Shown here piece by piece: positions 52,601 to 61,000 of a DNA stretch of 64,000 bases. Numbering within the stretch: position 1 is the stretch's first letter; each line of letters starts with the position of its first letter. The notes beneath the pieces were generated by a model, which was not told where the DNA came from, did not search any database, and saw only the letters and a list, made by a program, of their open reading frames with translations. The translations under genes and the position numbers were made by a program. Source of the stretch: Polydactylus sextarius (taxonomy: Eukaryota; Chordata; Actinopteri; Polynemidae). The DNA lies in assembly GCA_016801845.1 (NCBI GenBank), contig CM028922.1, positions 4,953,501 through 5,017,500 on the forward strand, read 5' to 3'.

Positions 52601-53961
52601 AAATGAATAATGTCAAACGTACGTCGTCATCATCATCTTGTGCTTCCTGATCGTCGTCATCATCATCACTCTTAGCCGTGCTGCCTGTGTACCCTGGTGG
52701 AAGAGGTGGTCCCACAAGGTCGTCATCATCATCATCATCATCATCTGCCTGTGCTGCACCTGGTTTAGGTGCTGGAGGCCCAATAAGCTCTGAGTCTGAG
52801 TCCGAGTCTGAACCACTGTCACTGCTACTGTCGCTCTCCTGTTTTCTGAAGAGAAAAGAAAATTTAATTGCCAGACAACATAAAACCTTCAAGTGGCAGC
52901 CAGATCAAACTGTAACTTCATGTTTACTCAAACACATAAACTCAGAAATCACTAGTTACCTGGAAGTAGAAGCTGCAGCTTTGTCTCTCTGAGTTTGGAC
53001 CGATGACTTGACAACTTTGGAGCTTTCCCCTTCCTCTGCCATCTGAGCATCCTTCTGGCGCTCCTCTAAGGATGCAGCAGTTACAGTCACACACACAAAC
53101 ACATTACTAAACATCTTGTCACATCACACAAAGCTGAACTTACCCAAGACACGGTGACTCCTCTCAATGGCTGTACGTCGGGTCTGTTCAAAAATGGCGT
53201 TAAAATCAAAGGTGCGGGCTTTCTTGCCTGGAAGGAGCAATGACTGTTGTGACTAATGTTGCCAGATTTATTATACAGGAAATAAAAATAAGCATATAAA
53301 ATATTGGACTATTTAGGCTGGATTGCACATACCAAACCCAGAGAATCCCATGATGGATGAAATGTCTCCATCTCCACTCAGCTTGCCCGATGCTGCAAAA
53401 GAGGCCAGTATAGTAGTTTTCACTGAACAGGTGGTTTCTTTGTACTGTACACCAAGTAGATTCAACTACAAACTAAGAATGTAAAAAGACTAAATATGAA
53501 GTTGGAAAGCATTAAACACATAAAAGGACCATACAAAAAAAGACTGCCAGAATAACATCAAACAACAGGAAAATCTTCCTCCACTGAAACTACTAATAAG
53601 TCTGAACATCAGTAAAACAATATAATATTTTAGCCTTGGCTGCTAACAACATATATATGTAAACAATGACAGCTTTTACGACAAAGAAATTTGTGGCTAA
53701 CTACAGTATCAAAACGTTAAATAAAGAAATACATGTCTTAAATGTTTGCTAACATATAAGCTAGCAGAAAATACAGAAACCACATCACAATATTCACACA
53801 CTGGCTAAAGTTAGCTAGCTAATAAATCTCACATATCACACTGAAAACACAGACATCTCTAGAGGTACAAACACACGAAGCGGTGAACAATAAATTTACT
53901 AAAATTATAAACATGTGACTGCAAAAAAGTTGTTACCTTCATTCACTTTATTGGGATCCAT
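18589..53961 (-). CDS. wdr70: WD repeat-containing protein 70, complete coding region
   Basis: Eighteen exons on the minus strand join in phase to 656 residues, close to the human 654. The order is: N-terminal basic segment with GFGKKARTFD (residues 26-35); Ser/Asp and poly-Asp acidic region with GPPLPP-type motifs (about 95-166); WD-repeat propeller (about 175-500) with blades containing YDYDVRFWDF, TVRTWD, IQIWDRN and LKTWDIRNF; conserved C-terminal tail with FREARQRSTRKQLEKDRLDP and a basic end (KKRKI). The start ATG has A at -3 and G at +4. Known for the family (GAD-1 type): a nuclear protein that, with CUL4-DDB1, supports H2B monoubiquitination and homologous-recombination repair. It converges on gdnf and lies head-to-tail with cplane1. 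Three large introns and one weak donor (after exon 12) are notable. Confidence 0.96.
19448..19610 (-). CDS. wdr70: wdr70 exon 17 (residues 574-627)
   Basis: Acceptor CTCTCAG, donor GTAAGA. It encodes GGTLSSFIVKNIALDKTDDS and NPREAILRHAKDA, conserved with human. Confidence 0.95.
19611..21978 (-). other. wdr70 intron 16, no gene seen
   Basis: 2.4 kb with poly(A) and poly(T) runs and a possible old dispersed-repeat relic near 19765-19825 (separate entry). No coding exon is missing, since exons 16 and 17 join in phase. Confidence 0.65.
19765..19825. repeat. Possible relic of a dispersed teleost repeat
   Basis: The segment around the perfect palindrome CACCAAATTTGGTG (19798-19811), followed by GAGGGATGGAAC, resembles a class of short sequence I recall as scattered through fish genomes. 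No target duplication, terminal repeat or ORF is visible, and the boundaries are a guess. Confidence 0.25.
21979..22095 (-). CDS. wdr70: wdr70 exon 16 (residues 535-573)
   Basis: Acceptor GTCTCCAG, donor GTAACG. It encodes HALPMFREARQRSTRKQLEK followed by DRLDPRKSHKPEPPVSGP, nearly invariant between fish and human. Confidence 0.95.
22625..22667. repeat. Long pure GT microsatellite
   Basis: About 21 uninterrupted GT units in wdr70 intron 15, the longest pure dinucleotide repeat in the window. It is likely polymorphic and could form Z-DNA. Confidence 0.95.
23566..23586. repeat. Poly(T) run
   Basis: Twenty-one T in a row. It could be the reversed tail of an old retrotransposed copy, but no body or target duplication is recognised beside it. 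Confidence 0.85.
23879..23958 (-). CDS. wdr70: wdr70 exon 15 (residues 508-534)
   Basis: Acceptor TTTCCCAG, donor GTAAGT. It encodes KRKEKQAEALTQDYIIT, the start of the conserved post-propeller tail. Confidence 0.94.
24367..24467 (-). CDS. wdr70: wdr70 exon 14 (residues 475-507)
   Basis: Acceptor TATTCCAG, donor GTATGT. It encodes SVVRCLWHPKLNQIMVGTGN and GLAKVYYDP, almost the human sequence. Confidence 0.95.
24468..30791 (-). other. wdr70 intron 13 (6.3 kb), no gene seen
   Basis: Unique AT-rich sequence with short CA repeats (about 25673-25691 and 29471-29507) and A runs. Frames of 60-103 residues show no family features or splice partners. Confidence 0.65.
29471..29507. repeat. CA microsatellite, interrupted
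   Basis: CA units broken by GA and TA, following a short G run. It lies in wdr70 intron 13. Confidence 0.85.
30792..30930 (-). CDS. wdr70: wdr70 exon 13 (residues 428-474)
   Basis: Acceptor CCTTTAG, donor GTAAGT. It encodes TDCCFSPDDKLLVTGTSVKK and FDRASFQRVYEIEVTNA, a late WD blade. Confidence 0.95.
31046..31130 (-). CDS. wdr70: wdr70 exon 12 (residues 400-427)
   Basis: Acceptor TTTCTAG. It encodes DDTLKTWDIRNFRKPVN. The donor must be GTCAGA (31040-31045), because only that restores the conserved MTDCCFSPDD across the junction. It has C at +3, which is unusual, but keeps A at +4 and G at +5. Confidence 0.88.
31445..31544 (-). CDS. wdr70: wdr70 exon 11 (residues 367-399)
   Basis: Acceptor CTACTAG, donor GTAAGA. 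It encodes VHTKFHCRQAHTPGSDTSCL and FSYDGMTLASRG. Confidence 0.94.
31545..39613 (-). other. wdr70 intron 10 (8.1 kb), largest intron
   Basis: No nested gene is recognisable. At 37213-37320 it contains a cluster of TGATTGAT-type sites with a nuclear-receptor half-site, listed separately. The rest is unique AT-rich sequence with few simple repeats. Confidence 0.65.
37213..37320. promoter_or_regulatory. Cluster of PBX-HOX-like sites with an ERR/NR5A-type site
   Basis: Overlapping ATCAATCA copies lie at 37213-37226 (TGATTGAT on the other strand). TGATTGAT occurs at 37303-37310 and 37313-37320, exactly one helical turn apart. TCAAGGTCA (37288-37296) is a full monomeric ERR/NR5A consensus. Motif matches are seen directly; enhancer function is inference. 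It lies in a wdr70 intron about 24 kb beyond the gdnf stop codon. Confidence 0.3.
39614..39788 (-). CDS. wdr70: wdr70 exon 10 (residues 308-366)
   Basis: Acceptor CCCACAG, donor GTAAGT. It encodes TVRTWD, KSVFKPRSLQGKKVIP and GTIQIWDRNLS, matching the human blades. Confidence 0.95.
39789..46640 (-). other. wdr70 intron 9 (6.9 kb), no gene seen
   Basis: Unique sequence with a 15-17 base A run near 40937. It includes a perfect DR2 element at 40683-40696. Frames up to 109 residues have no recognisable content. Confidence 0.65.
40683..40696 (+). promoter_or_regulatory. Perfect DR2 nuclear-receptor element
   Basis: AGGTCA, two bases, AGGTCA: a perfect direct repeat with 2-base spacing, the layout used by retinoic acid receptor heterodimers. 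A diverged inverted half-site (CGACCT) precedes it by two bases. Sequence match is certain; binding and target gene are inferred. Confidence 0.45.
46641..46717 (-). CDS. wdr70: wdr70 exon 9 (residues 283-307)
   Basis: Acceptor CTTTTCAG, donor GTGAGT. It encodes GHTAMLNSGCWHPKMKEEFM followed by TCSND, the next WD blade. Confidence 0.94.
46718..49334 (-). other. wdr70 intron 8, no gene seen
   Basis: 2.6 kb of unique sequence. A 128-residue minus-strand frame near 46784-47170 has no start context or recognisable composition and sits just upstream of exon 9, so I treat it as chance. Confidence 0.6.
49335..49488 (-). CDS. wdr70: wdr70 exon 8 (residues 231-282)
   Basis: Acceptor CCTGTAG, donor GTATGC. 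It encodes HQIKSLQYSITGDVILVISG and GDQYIVDMANTK, both strongly conserved. Confidence 0.95.
49489..50802 (-). other. wdr70 intron 7, no gene seen
   Basis: 1.3 kb with a small tandem repeat at 49738-49769 and no coding signal. Confidence 0.65.
49738..49769. repeat. 11-base tandem repeat, nearly three copies
   Basis: ACATCTGATGT repeated head to tail 2.9 times. Each unit is palindromic except for its central base. It is close to one helical turn per unit. Confidence 0.85.
50803..50936 (-). CDS. wdr70: wdr70 exon 7, first WD blade (residues 187-230)
   Basis: Acceptor TTCTCAG, donor GTAAGT. It encodes LGLDPSGARLVTGGYDYDVR followed by FWDFAGMD, a clear WD repeat matching human WDR70. Confidence 0.95.
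51515..51574 (-). CDS. wdr70: wdr70 exon 6 (residues 167-186)
   Basis: Acceptor TCCTTAG, donor GTAAGC; exactly 20 codons. It encodes NPVKKIPDTHEITLQHGTKT, the conserved lead-in to the first WD repeat. Confidence 0.93.
52239..52252 (-). promoter_or_regulatory. CTCF-type motif, full consensus match
   Basis: On the minus strand it reads CCACTAGATGGCAG, which fits every position of the vertebrate core CCASYAGRKGGCRS. It lies in wdr70 intron 5, near the wdr70/cplane1 boundary. Binding is inferred from the motif only. Confidence 0.5.
52623..52845 (-). CDS. wdr70: wdr70 exon 5, acidic region (residues 92-166)
   Basis: Acceptor CTCTTCAG, donor GTACGT. It encodes a Ser-Asp run, two GPP motifs (IGPPAPKP and VGPPLPPG) and three poly-Asp runs of 9, 6 and 5 residues. 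Human WDR70 has an acidic stretch with similar GPP motifs at the same place. The poly-Asp runs come from GAT/GAC repeats. Confidence 0.92.
52722..52745. repeat. Coding ATC/GAT trinucleotide repeat in wdr70 exon 5
   Basis: Eight perfect TCA units on the plus strand encode Asp codons (GAT) in the minus-strand gene. Length changes would stay in frame and only vary the poly-Asp run. Confidence 0.9.
52960..53065 (-). CDS. wdr70: wdr70 exon 4 (residues 57-91)
   Basis: Acceptor CCTTAG, donor GTAACT. It encodes a charged, low-complexity linker (EERQKDAQMAEEG and so on) with no domain. Confidence 0.85.
53144..53227 (-). CDS. wdr70: wdr70 exon 3 (residues 29-56)
   Basis: Acceptor CTTCCAG, donor GTAAGT. 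It encodes GKKARTFDFNAIFEQTRRTA, nearly identical to the human N-terminus. Confidence 0.93.
53333..53392 (-). CDS. wdr70: wdr70 exon 2 (residues 9-28)
   Basis: Acceptor TTTTGCAG and donor GTATGT. It encodes ISSIMGFSGF, continuing into the conserved GKKART motif of exon 3. Confidence 0.85.
53393..53936 (-). other. wdr70 intron 1, no gene seen
   Basis: 544 AT-rich bases between the first two coding exons. Nothing further recognised. Confidence 0.7.
53937..53961 (-). CDS. wdr70: wdr70 exon 1 (residues 1-8)
   Basis: The ATG at 53959-53961 opens MDPNKVNE, followed by donor GTAACA. The short first coding exon leaves one base for the next codon. The context AAAACATGG is favourable. Confidence 0.85.
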
Positions 53962-54130
53962 GTTTTCAAAACGTCGATTACCTTTGACCACGGGAAGTTC
54001 TTCTTCTTTCCTTATTTCTGTTCCTGTTTGTGTCTCGACAATAAATGCGCACAGCGCCCCCTACTGTGTCGGGGCTGGGTGTCCTTACAGCGTCTGAAAC
54101 ATGGCGAGGAAAAACTACCTTCTTTACTCA
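53962..54130 (-). promoter_or_regulatory. wdr70: wdr70 leader and probable promoter
   Basis: The segment just upstream of the wdr70 start is GC-richer than its surroundings and has no TATA box. It contains an ETS-like ACTTCCCG on the minus strand and a CTCF-like block at 54054-54067 with 13 of 14 consensus positions. The transcription start is not fixed. A five-codon upstream ORF starting at about 54100 would be included if transcription starts beyond it. Confidence 0.4.
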
Positions 54131-54437
54131 AATGATATTCCTGCCCTAACTCAATCATTATGTTTCCTCATATCTTTATATTTCAACAATACCTTCAACA
54201 CTTATATGACAATGTGTTTTATATCTTTCAGGGTGTTACAGACAACTGGTCCAACATATTCATTATATTCATTATATATTACAGGAATGTATATATATTT
54301 GTGTGATATATGATGAAAACCCAGATTGAATTTATGAGAAGACAAATCACACTTGTTTCTGTGCATCCAGTGGTTATTTTTCAGGTTACACGACAACAAC
54401 GAAGCATATTTTAAATATGTTAATAAAGATCGTTTCT

Positions 54438-54443
54438 TTTATT
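54438..54443 (-). terminator. cplane1: Poly(A) signal of cplane1
   Basis: Reads AATAAA on the minus strand, about 430 bases after the cplane1 stop. It is followed within 40 bases by GT-rich sequence (TTCGTTGTTGTCGTG), as expected downstream of a cleavage site. The wdr70 start region lies only about 300 bases further on. Confidence 0.55.
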
Positions 54444-54874
54444 GTAGGGTAGTCAAGTCTGTACAAAAATAAATTATAAATCTCATGCTATAGCACACAT
54501 ATTATACACACAAATGGCACAAATCTACATTTTCAAGAAAAGGCCACCACTGCAGATGTCAATAAGACAAATACTCTATTACAAATTACATATGAAAATG
54601 AAGAGATTACGTCACATATCATTTAATGTAAGCCTACTTTACAAATTAAAACAACTGGTCTGTCTAGATGTATTTATATAAACTATCAATCACATGTAAT
54701 TCATTAAATGTATTACCTAAATTATAATTTATATTGTCACAGTTTACAATGCTTCTGATTTACAGAATATTTAAAAGGCACTTAAAATCTGGGAAGGTTT
54801 TCTCAGTTATGCACCATCTGTTTTACATTCGACATGGCACCGTTTTCACTTTCCTCTCTTTGAGAGAGTCAAAC

Positions 54875-55030
54875 TCAGTCTTCCTCAGCAGTTACCATCC
54901 TCTCGATAGCAGCCCAGTCTATTTTGCTGAGGCTGCTGCTGGCGCTCTCAGACAGGTTGTCCAGCCAGTCCATGCCTGACACACCAGCAGTTGCACCATC
55001 ATCATGCTCATCCAACAGTCCTGGCACAAC
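54875..55030 (-). CDS. cplane1: cplane1 last exon and stop
   Basis: Acceptor TTCTCAG; 51 codons plus TGA at 54875-54877. It encodes VVPGLLDEHDDGATAGVSGM and IDWAAIERMVTAEED, an acidic amphipathic tail. Confidence 0.9.
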   Translation of the reverse strand, partial: VVPGLLDEHDDGATAGVSGMDWLDNLSESASSSLSKIDWAAIERMVTAEED

Positions 55031-58000
55031 CTGAGAAGTATACAACCGTGTATTAAACAAAACATCAAACCACATGATTAAAAAACTATTTACATTTGTA
55101 ATATAGAAATAACATTTGCTATTAGTTCATAGAGATGCAACAATCCTCTCAGATATATGTTGATGTGTGATGAAATATGAATTTCTTACTCTGTTAGACT
55201 CTGAATCTCTGTGGTCTGTCTTGAGCTGCTGCCTCTGGACTCCTCTGCCTTGTGATGGACTTTTGCTCAACTGCGTCTTTCTCTGGTGTCCAACAAACTG
55301 TTCCTCATTCTGCCTGGCTGTGAGAACTTTACCGTGTCTCTTTGTGTCGGTGATCATGCCGCGTCTGGTCACCTGAGACAGACGGTCCCTTGGCAAAGAG
55401 GTAACTAATGACAAAAATAACACAACATTAGAATTTTTATGGCATTAAACAGAAGCATAATTATTTTACAGACAACAATTCAATATACCTGAACTGAAAT
55501 ACATTAAAGTACCTGGTCTGTGTAGTCCCAGTCTCCTGTAGTGATCCTCTGAAGACCGTCCCTGCACGTCAGCTGTCCATGGACGAGGATGGGGCTGGGT
55601 TTGTCTTGACTGGATTTTAAGACTGCTTTTATCAATGACAGATACACTGTAACCCCCAAGAAAAAGTTATTACCTCCATTATCAAGTTTAGATAACAATG
55701 AACATGTACAAATATTGATCAGATGCTGTGACAGACTACAATTACTGTCTGATGAGACCAGAGCCGGGTCAGATTACTATGGCAGATGATACCTGTAAGT
55801 GTTGCCAAAGGGTGGAGTGGAGCTGGGCCGTGTGGTGAGGGGTAATGGATGACCTTTGAGGTGTGAAGAACTGCGTAGGACTGCAGGAGAGGAGGGGACG
55901 TCACTGATTAGAGAAAAAGCTTCACAGGTTCTCTGGTTGTATTGCTCCAGAAGCATGAATCTATTGAACAAAATGCAAATAACAGTTACATTTTACGCAT
56001 GTGAGTCATCAGTGCATAGTAAAAACAAACAGGTACATACTTTTCCTTTTCTTCTCTGGTTTTCCAAATAGTTGCTCGATTTCTGTTTGGTGATTTCTGT
56101 AGCGAGAAAGGGGAATATCAAGTGAATTACACTGTAGATATGATGTTAAAAAACATCACATGCGACAAAATCTCAATTCTAAGAAAAACAACCATATCTC
56201 ACCGCTTTTCCAGATGAAGAAAAAGGTTTATGCTCCTTTTCCCTCAGGCTTTGTCTATGTTTCTGATAAGCAGCAAGTCTTTCTCGCTGTTTCCTTCTCA
56301 TCCAGATCCTCAGCTCTCTCCTCTCCTCTTCGCTTTTCTGTGACATCCTGCTGCTTTGCTGCTCATCCTGCCTGCTGTGGATCACATTATATTTTATATT
56401 ATATCATTATATTTATATTTTAATTATATTTACATTATATTTAAGCTCAAATACGCTCAATTTAAGCAGCTATTTGTTATGCAGTTGCTTCCAGTAGAGT
56501 ACCATACCTGCTACTGCCTGCAGCGTGTGAAGTGGACAAATCCAGGTCGGTCAGGGATAAATAACCTTCTCTCACCAACTCGTCTAAGATTTCCACTGTA
56601 TCAGATAGACCAGTTTGACCCAGATTCTCATCTTCCCATCTAGAGATTGACAGACAGACATGGGGTGTGAAATTGAAGCTCTATACTTCACACTGTTCGT
56701 CACAAGATGTTTACAAGACTTCAAATTGAACTTACACGTTAGATATTCCAAATGTATCAGTCAAATGATCCTTCATTTCTGTCGGAGGAACACAACAAAC
56801 AAAAACTGAACAACAAAACAATAAACTGATGAAACTGACTTTTTTTTTAACACCTATCACTATAAATGCGGTAAGTAAGTTGTTCAGTGTTTTCTGGTAA
56901 TGTTCAAATAAAATTACATCCTTACTTGGAGGGGTGTGAAGGTTTGAAGGACCAGGTCTGTAATTATGAGAAGGAGTGAAATAATGGGAAGAAGGTCTTT
57001 CCTCTGCAGTGTGGGAGTCGCTACGAGCTCCATCTTTGTCTTCCTGATCTTCCTCTTCTTCTTCTTCACATGCACCCAGTTCAGTTAAAATGTTTAATTG
57101 TGGTGTCCAAGCTGTTACAGGCAGAAAATGTATATCTGACATTAACCTGAGGCTTTTTAGAACATGGGTGTCGTTATACTACATGTTACCGTATGTTACA
57201 CTAATCTGCAACTTTTGCTTCCAGGATTCAAGGACTTGAAAAGGAACTTAAATATAATGTAGAAATGGACTGCGTTTAGAGGCCCACCTTCCTGTGGGAC
57301 AGACAGTCTGACCGTCTTTTTTCCTGCCCCTGGACTCTTCACATCAGGAGCCAAGATAGGGGTGAGGTTTTCGATGGTGTTCACCAGCTATAAAGAAAAC
57401 ATATGAAAAGCAAAGAATTATTACTTTTATAAGAATGTCAGCTTAAGCAGCTAATATTAAAAGTTTGAGCAGAAGAGATACAAAACCAATATGTTTCTGA
57501 TAATGATAATGATTAAGTTATAATAGTAATAACAATACCATCCTGGAGTTTACAAAGTCCATCTCCAGACAGTCTGCAATCTTCTGCAGTGCAGCCAATT
57601 GAGCATCTAGCTCTGACAGGTGAGAGGAGAACCAAGCTGAAGGAGGTGAGGAGGAGGAGGAGGCTCTGTGAGGTCCAACTCTCTGAGACTTTATAGCTTT
57701 ACAGATCTCAGAGGTAGATGGATCTGCCATGTCTTGTGGAATGATTCTCTCTGGTTCTGTGTTTGACTCGATGTTGCTGACTAATGCAGAATCCTCTGGG
57801 ATATCTAAAGTTGAAATACAGCTGATATTTAGACCCAATTTTACAGACAGTAGACATAAATGTAGAGAGATTTTCAAATAAAGACCTGGGTGAGTGGTGG
57901 GTTTCAGGAGAGGAAACCTGTCTGCGGTTGTTATTAGAGGCTGTGGATCAGCGGCTCTAGAACCACAAATAACAGAAGTTGCAAGAGCATGAAGCTGAGC

Positions 58001-61000
58001 AGACGTAGGTGAAGACTGGTGAATGGAAGGAACATCCTGTGCTGCTGAACTGAGACACAGCGGCAAATCATGGTGCTGCACTTTGTCTTCTAGATCCAAG
58101 ACACTTATGAACTGGCGGCTGTGCAGATCCTGAGGGAAAGACACAGAAAAGTCAATTAAAAAACCCAACTAAAGCCATGACTGTAAGATGTTAAGACCAT
58201 TTCTACATTCAATGACAGTAATGCAGTAATAAGGATAGAGGATTGTTATGGAAACACAGGTTTAATGTCTAAAACAATCATTTGTAGTAATTTGTGACTT
58301 CTAACCAGAATTCCATTCATCTCTTCTGCATCTTGAACAGGATATTCATCAAAACCCTGGACAGCCTGTGAACGTTGTGCTGCTTGGAAATAAAATACAA
58401 AAAGGTAACCTCATCGTTTTATGCAAAAAAAAAAGCAATGAGTTGTCCTTGTATGTTCTAACTCTCCATTCAACTTACATTTAGGGCAACTAGTGGCCAC
58501 AGAGGCAGACACTGCTTTATCCACAAGTGTGGGAGGACAAGCTGAGAGAGGAGAAAGAGAAATCACATGATATCAATCTCTGGTTTATGAAAAAAACAAA
58601 CTTGCTAGGGGAGAATTTTCATCAATTGTGCAAAACTATTACTATGTCAATATTACTAGGATTATTACTTTATTCTCAAATCCTCTGTGTAAATCATCAC
58701 TCACTTGGTTCAGTGTTGGTGAAAACATCATGGCACTCTGGGGGTCTTTTACATGTGGAAGCAAAGGCATGGAGCTCAGCTGAAGTGGACATGGCCTTGT
58801 CCAATAATCTCTGTCCAGTCAGCAGGGAGTCAAAGGATCCTTGGAGTTGAAAAACAACAAAACAACAGATCAGTTCAACTGTAAAGAAAACAATACACTA
58901 CTAAACTGCTACAACAACTCTGCAGTCACTGTAGATTTAGATCTCAGTGTTTCCTCTGAAACATGATGGTGTGTGGTGTGATGCATTTTCTGCATTTAAA
59001 TTGTACTGATCATTATCACTGTATTTAGCAATGTACAATATCTGAGACCTACCAAGAGGAATGACAAAGTCTTGTTCAGACATGACCTCATCTGCAACCT
59101 CAGGTTCTTCGTTTACAGGCTCATCTTTTGGCTGTAAAGATATTAAAATAAATAAGCAATGAGATAACACATCAATATTACAAATATTAAATTACAATAC
59201 TACTAAAATTTATATTATCTGCACCTCTTGCGTAGGGATGATGGACTCATTTGGTCTAAATGTGACCTCTGTTTTTCTTTCCCTTGCTGCCTTCTCCTCT
59301 CTCCTCTTCTGCCTGTAAACAACACATAACCAGCACAGTGAGTAAAACGTTCAACATCAGGAAAATTAGCATCAGCAACATCACTAATAATATATGTGAT
59401 TACCTCTTGCTGGAGTTAGAGGTGGCAGGAGTAGCAGCTGTTCTATCATTTTCAATAGGTGGGTCTACTCTGAGAAAACGCAGTCGAGCCTCTTCAGCGT
59501 TCTGCCTCCCGATCACTGAGCTTGTTAACTCCTCCATAGAGATGAGACGAGTCACTTGGTTCGATGAAGCTGTATGTGGCATAATCTGTGAAAGAGACAG
59601 ATATCTTTATATAAATTACGGCTCACTATTTCATACCTAATTTAAACATGTTTAAATAACACATGTATAACTTGCCATTTTTGGTCCAGAGTCTAAATGT
59701 AGAAGCTTGATCATAGGTGTTCCTCCAATTGGAACTGTAATGAAACTAGAGGGTCTAGTAGAAGATGGTATGGGTAGTTTAGGAAATGTGATGGTGCTGT
59801 GAGGAGCCAGCTGATGAAGGCCCTGTGTCGGTGCAGGTGTTTGAGGTGGTAAAGTGGGAGGAAGAAATGAAAAGTCATGTCCCCTGGACCTCTCTGAAGT
59901 CTGGATCTGATGATGAGAGTTCCTGTGAGATGAGTGATGTGTGTAATTAAAACTGAGTTGTCTTCTTGGAGCTGTAAACCCATTTCTTTTTTCTTCCTCT
60001 GGTCTCTTTGAGGTGGATTGGTGATTATGTTTAATGTTGGGCTGATGGGAGTCTAGAGTTGTAAGGTTTGTGGTGTGCAGCGTCTGGGGCACTTGTGGGG
60101 CTCCCTGCTGAGGCAACGGAGGACAGTGGAGCTGAAGTAACTTCAGGCCCAAGACCTGAGGAGTAGGGTCTTTTTGTAGGCTACCGTTAGCAGGTGGTCC
60201 AACAGGGACATTGGAGACAGCTTGACTGTCAGTCGTGGCCAGGAGTCCCTGGGAGGATGGGATTAACCCCCTGCTCTGTCTAAACTGGATTTCTGGTGAC
60301 TCTGCCTGGACGGAGAGTGGCCACATTTCCTGAAAAAAGAGAAACAGGGATTAATTGCATTTACTGTAATGTAAATATAGTTTAATATTCCACAACTTAA
60401 CTATGCACCTGACCTTACCTGAAAATTGACACCTGCACCACTGGCACTGGAGTGTAGATTTCTGGTGATTTGATGCTGGACATTTGTTGGAGAGGTTTTT
60501 CCTGAGCTCTGAACAGCAGGTTGGTTTACAAACATACACGCAGGGGCCTGAATCAAGTGAGGGTTGTTGGATCTTGAAGTTGGCACAGAAGTTGTCTGTG
60601 TCTGTGGTGCCACAGAAACAGTGGTTTGAATGGGTAGAGCACTTGGTTGAGGTATCAAACTCGTCAAATTAGTTGATGGCACATTGGGGTGTGAGGAGTT
60701 CATGTGAGACTGAGCTAAAGAAGAGCTTTGCTGTGCAAGTTGCAGGCTGGAAAACGAAGCTCCCAAAACCTCCCCGAGGCTCATGTAGTTTATATGCTGC
60801 AACAAAGGACAAATCAGTTTTGGTAAGAGTCAATCATAAGAGATATTATGAGTCTAAATCAGTCCTTTCAGTCAGTCAGTTCTTACCTGAACCAATCTAA
60901 GCAAGTCTTCACCCAGACGCTGTCTCGTTGCTGGAGTCTCAGTTGATGATGGCTGAGTGGGGGCTGTATGAACAACAGGAGGTGCAGGAGGTGCACCAGC

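Larger units (their letters stand above)
50937..52622 (-). other. wdr70 introns 5 and 6 around exon 6
   Basis: Apart from exon 6 (51515-51574) this stretch is non-coding. It contains a full match to the CTCF core at 52239-52252 (separate entry). Confidence 0.65.

Noticed and set aside
54101..54313. 70-residue plus-strand ORF near the wdr70 promoter, as a possible divergent gene
   Set aside because: It runs into AT-rich sequence and the cplane1 3' UTR on the other strand, with no homology or splice donor.
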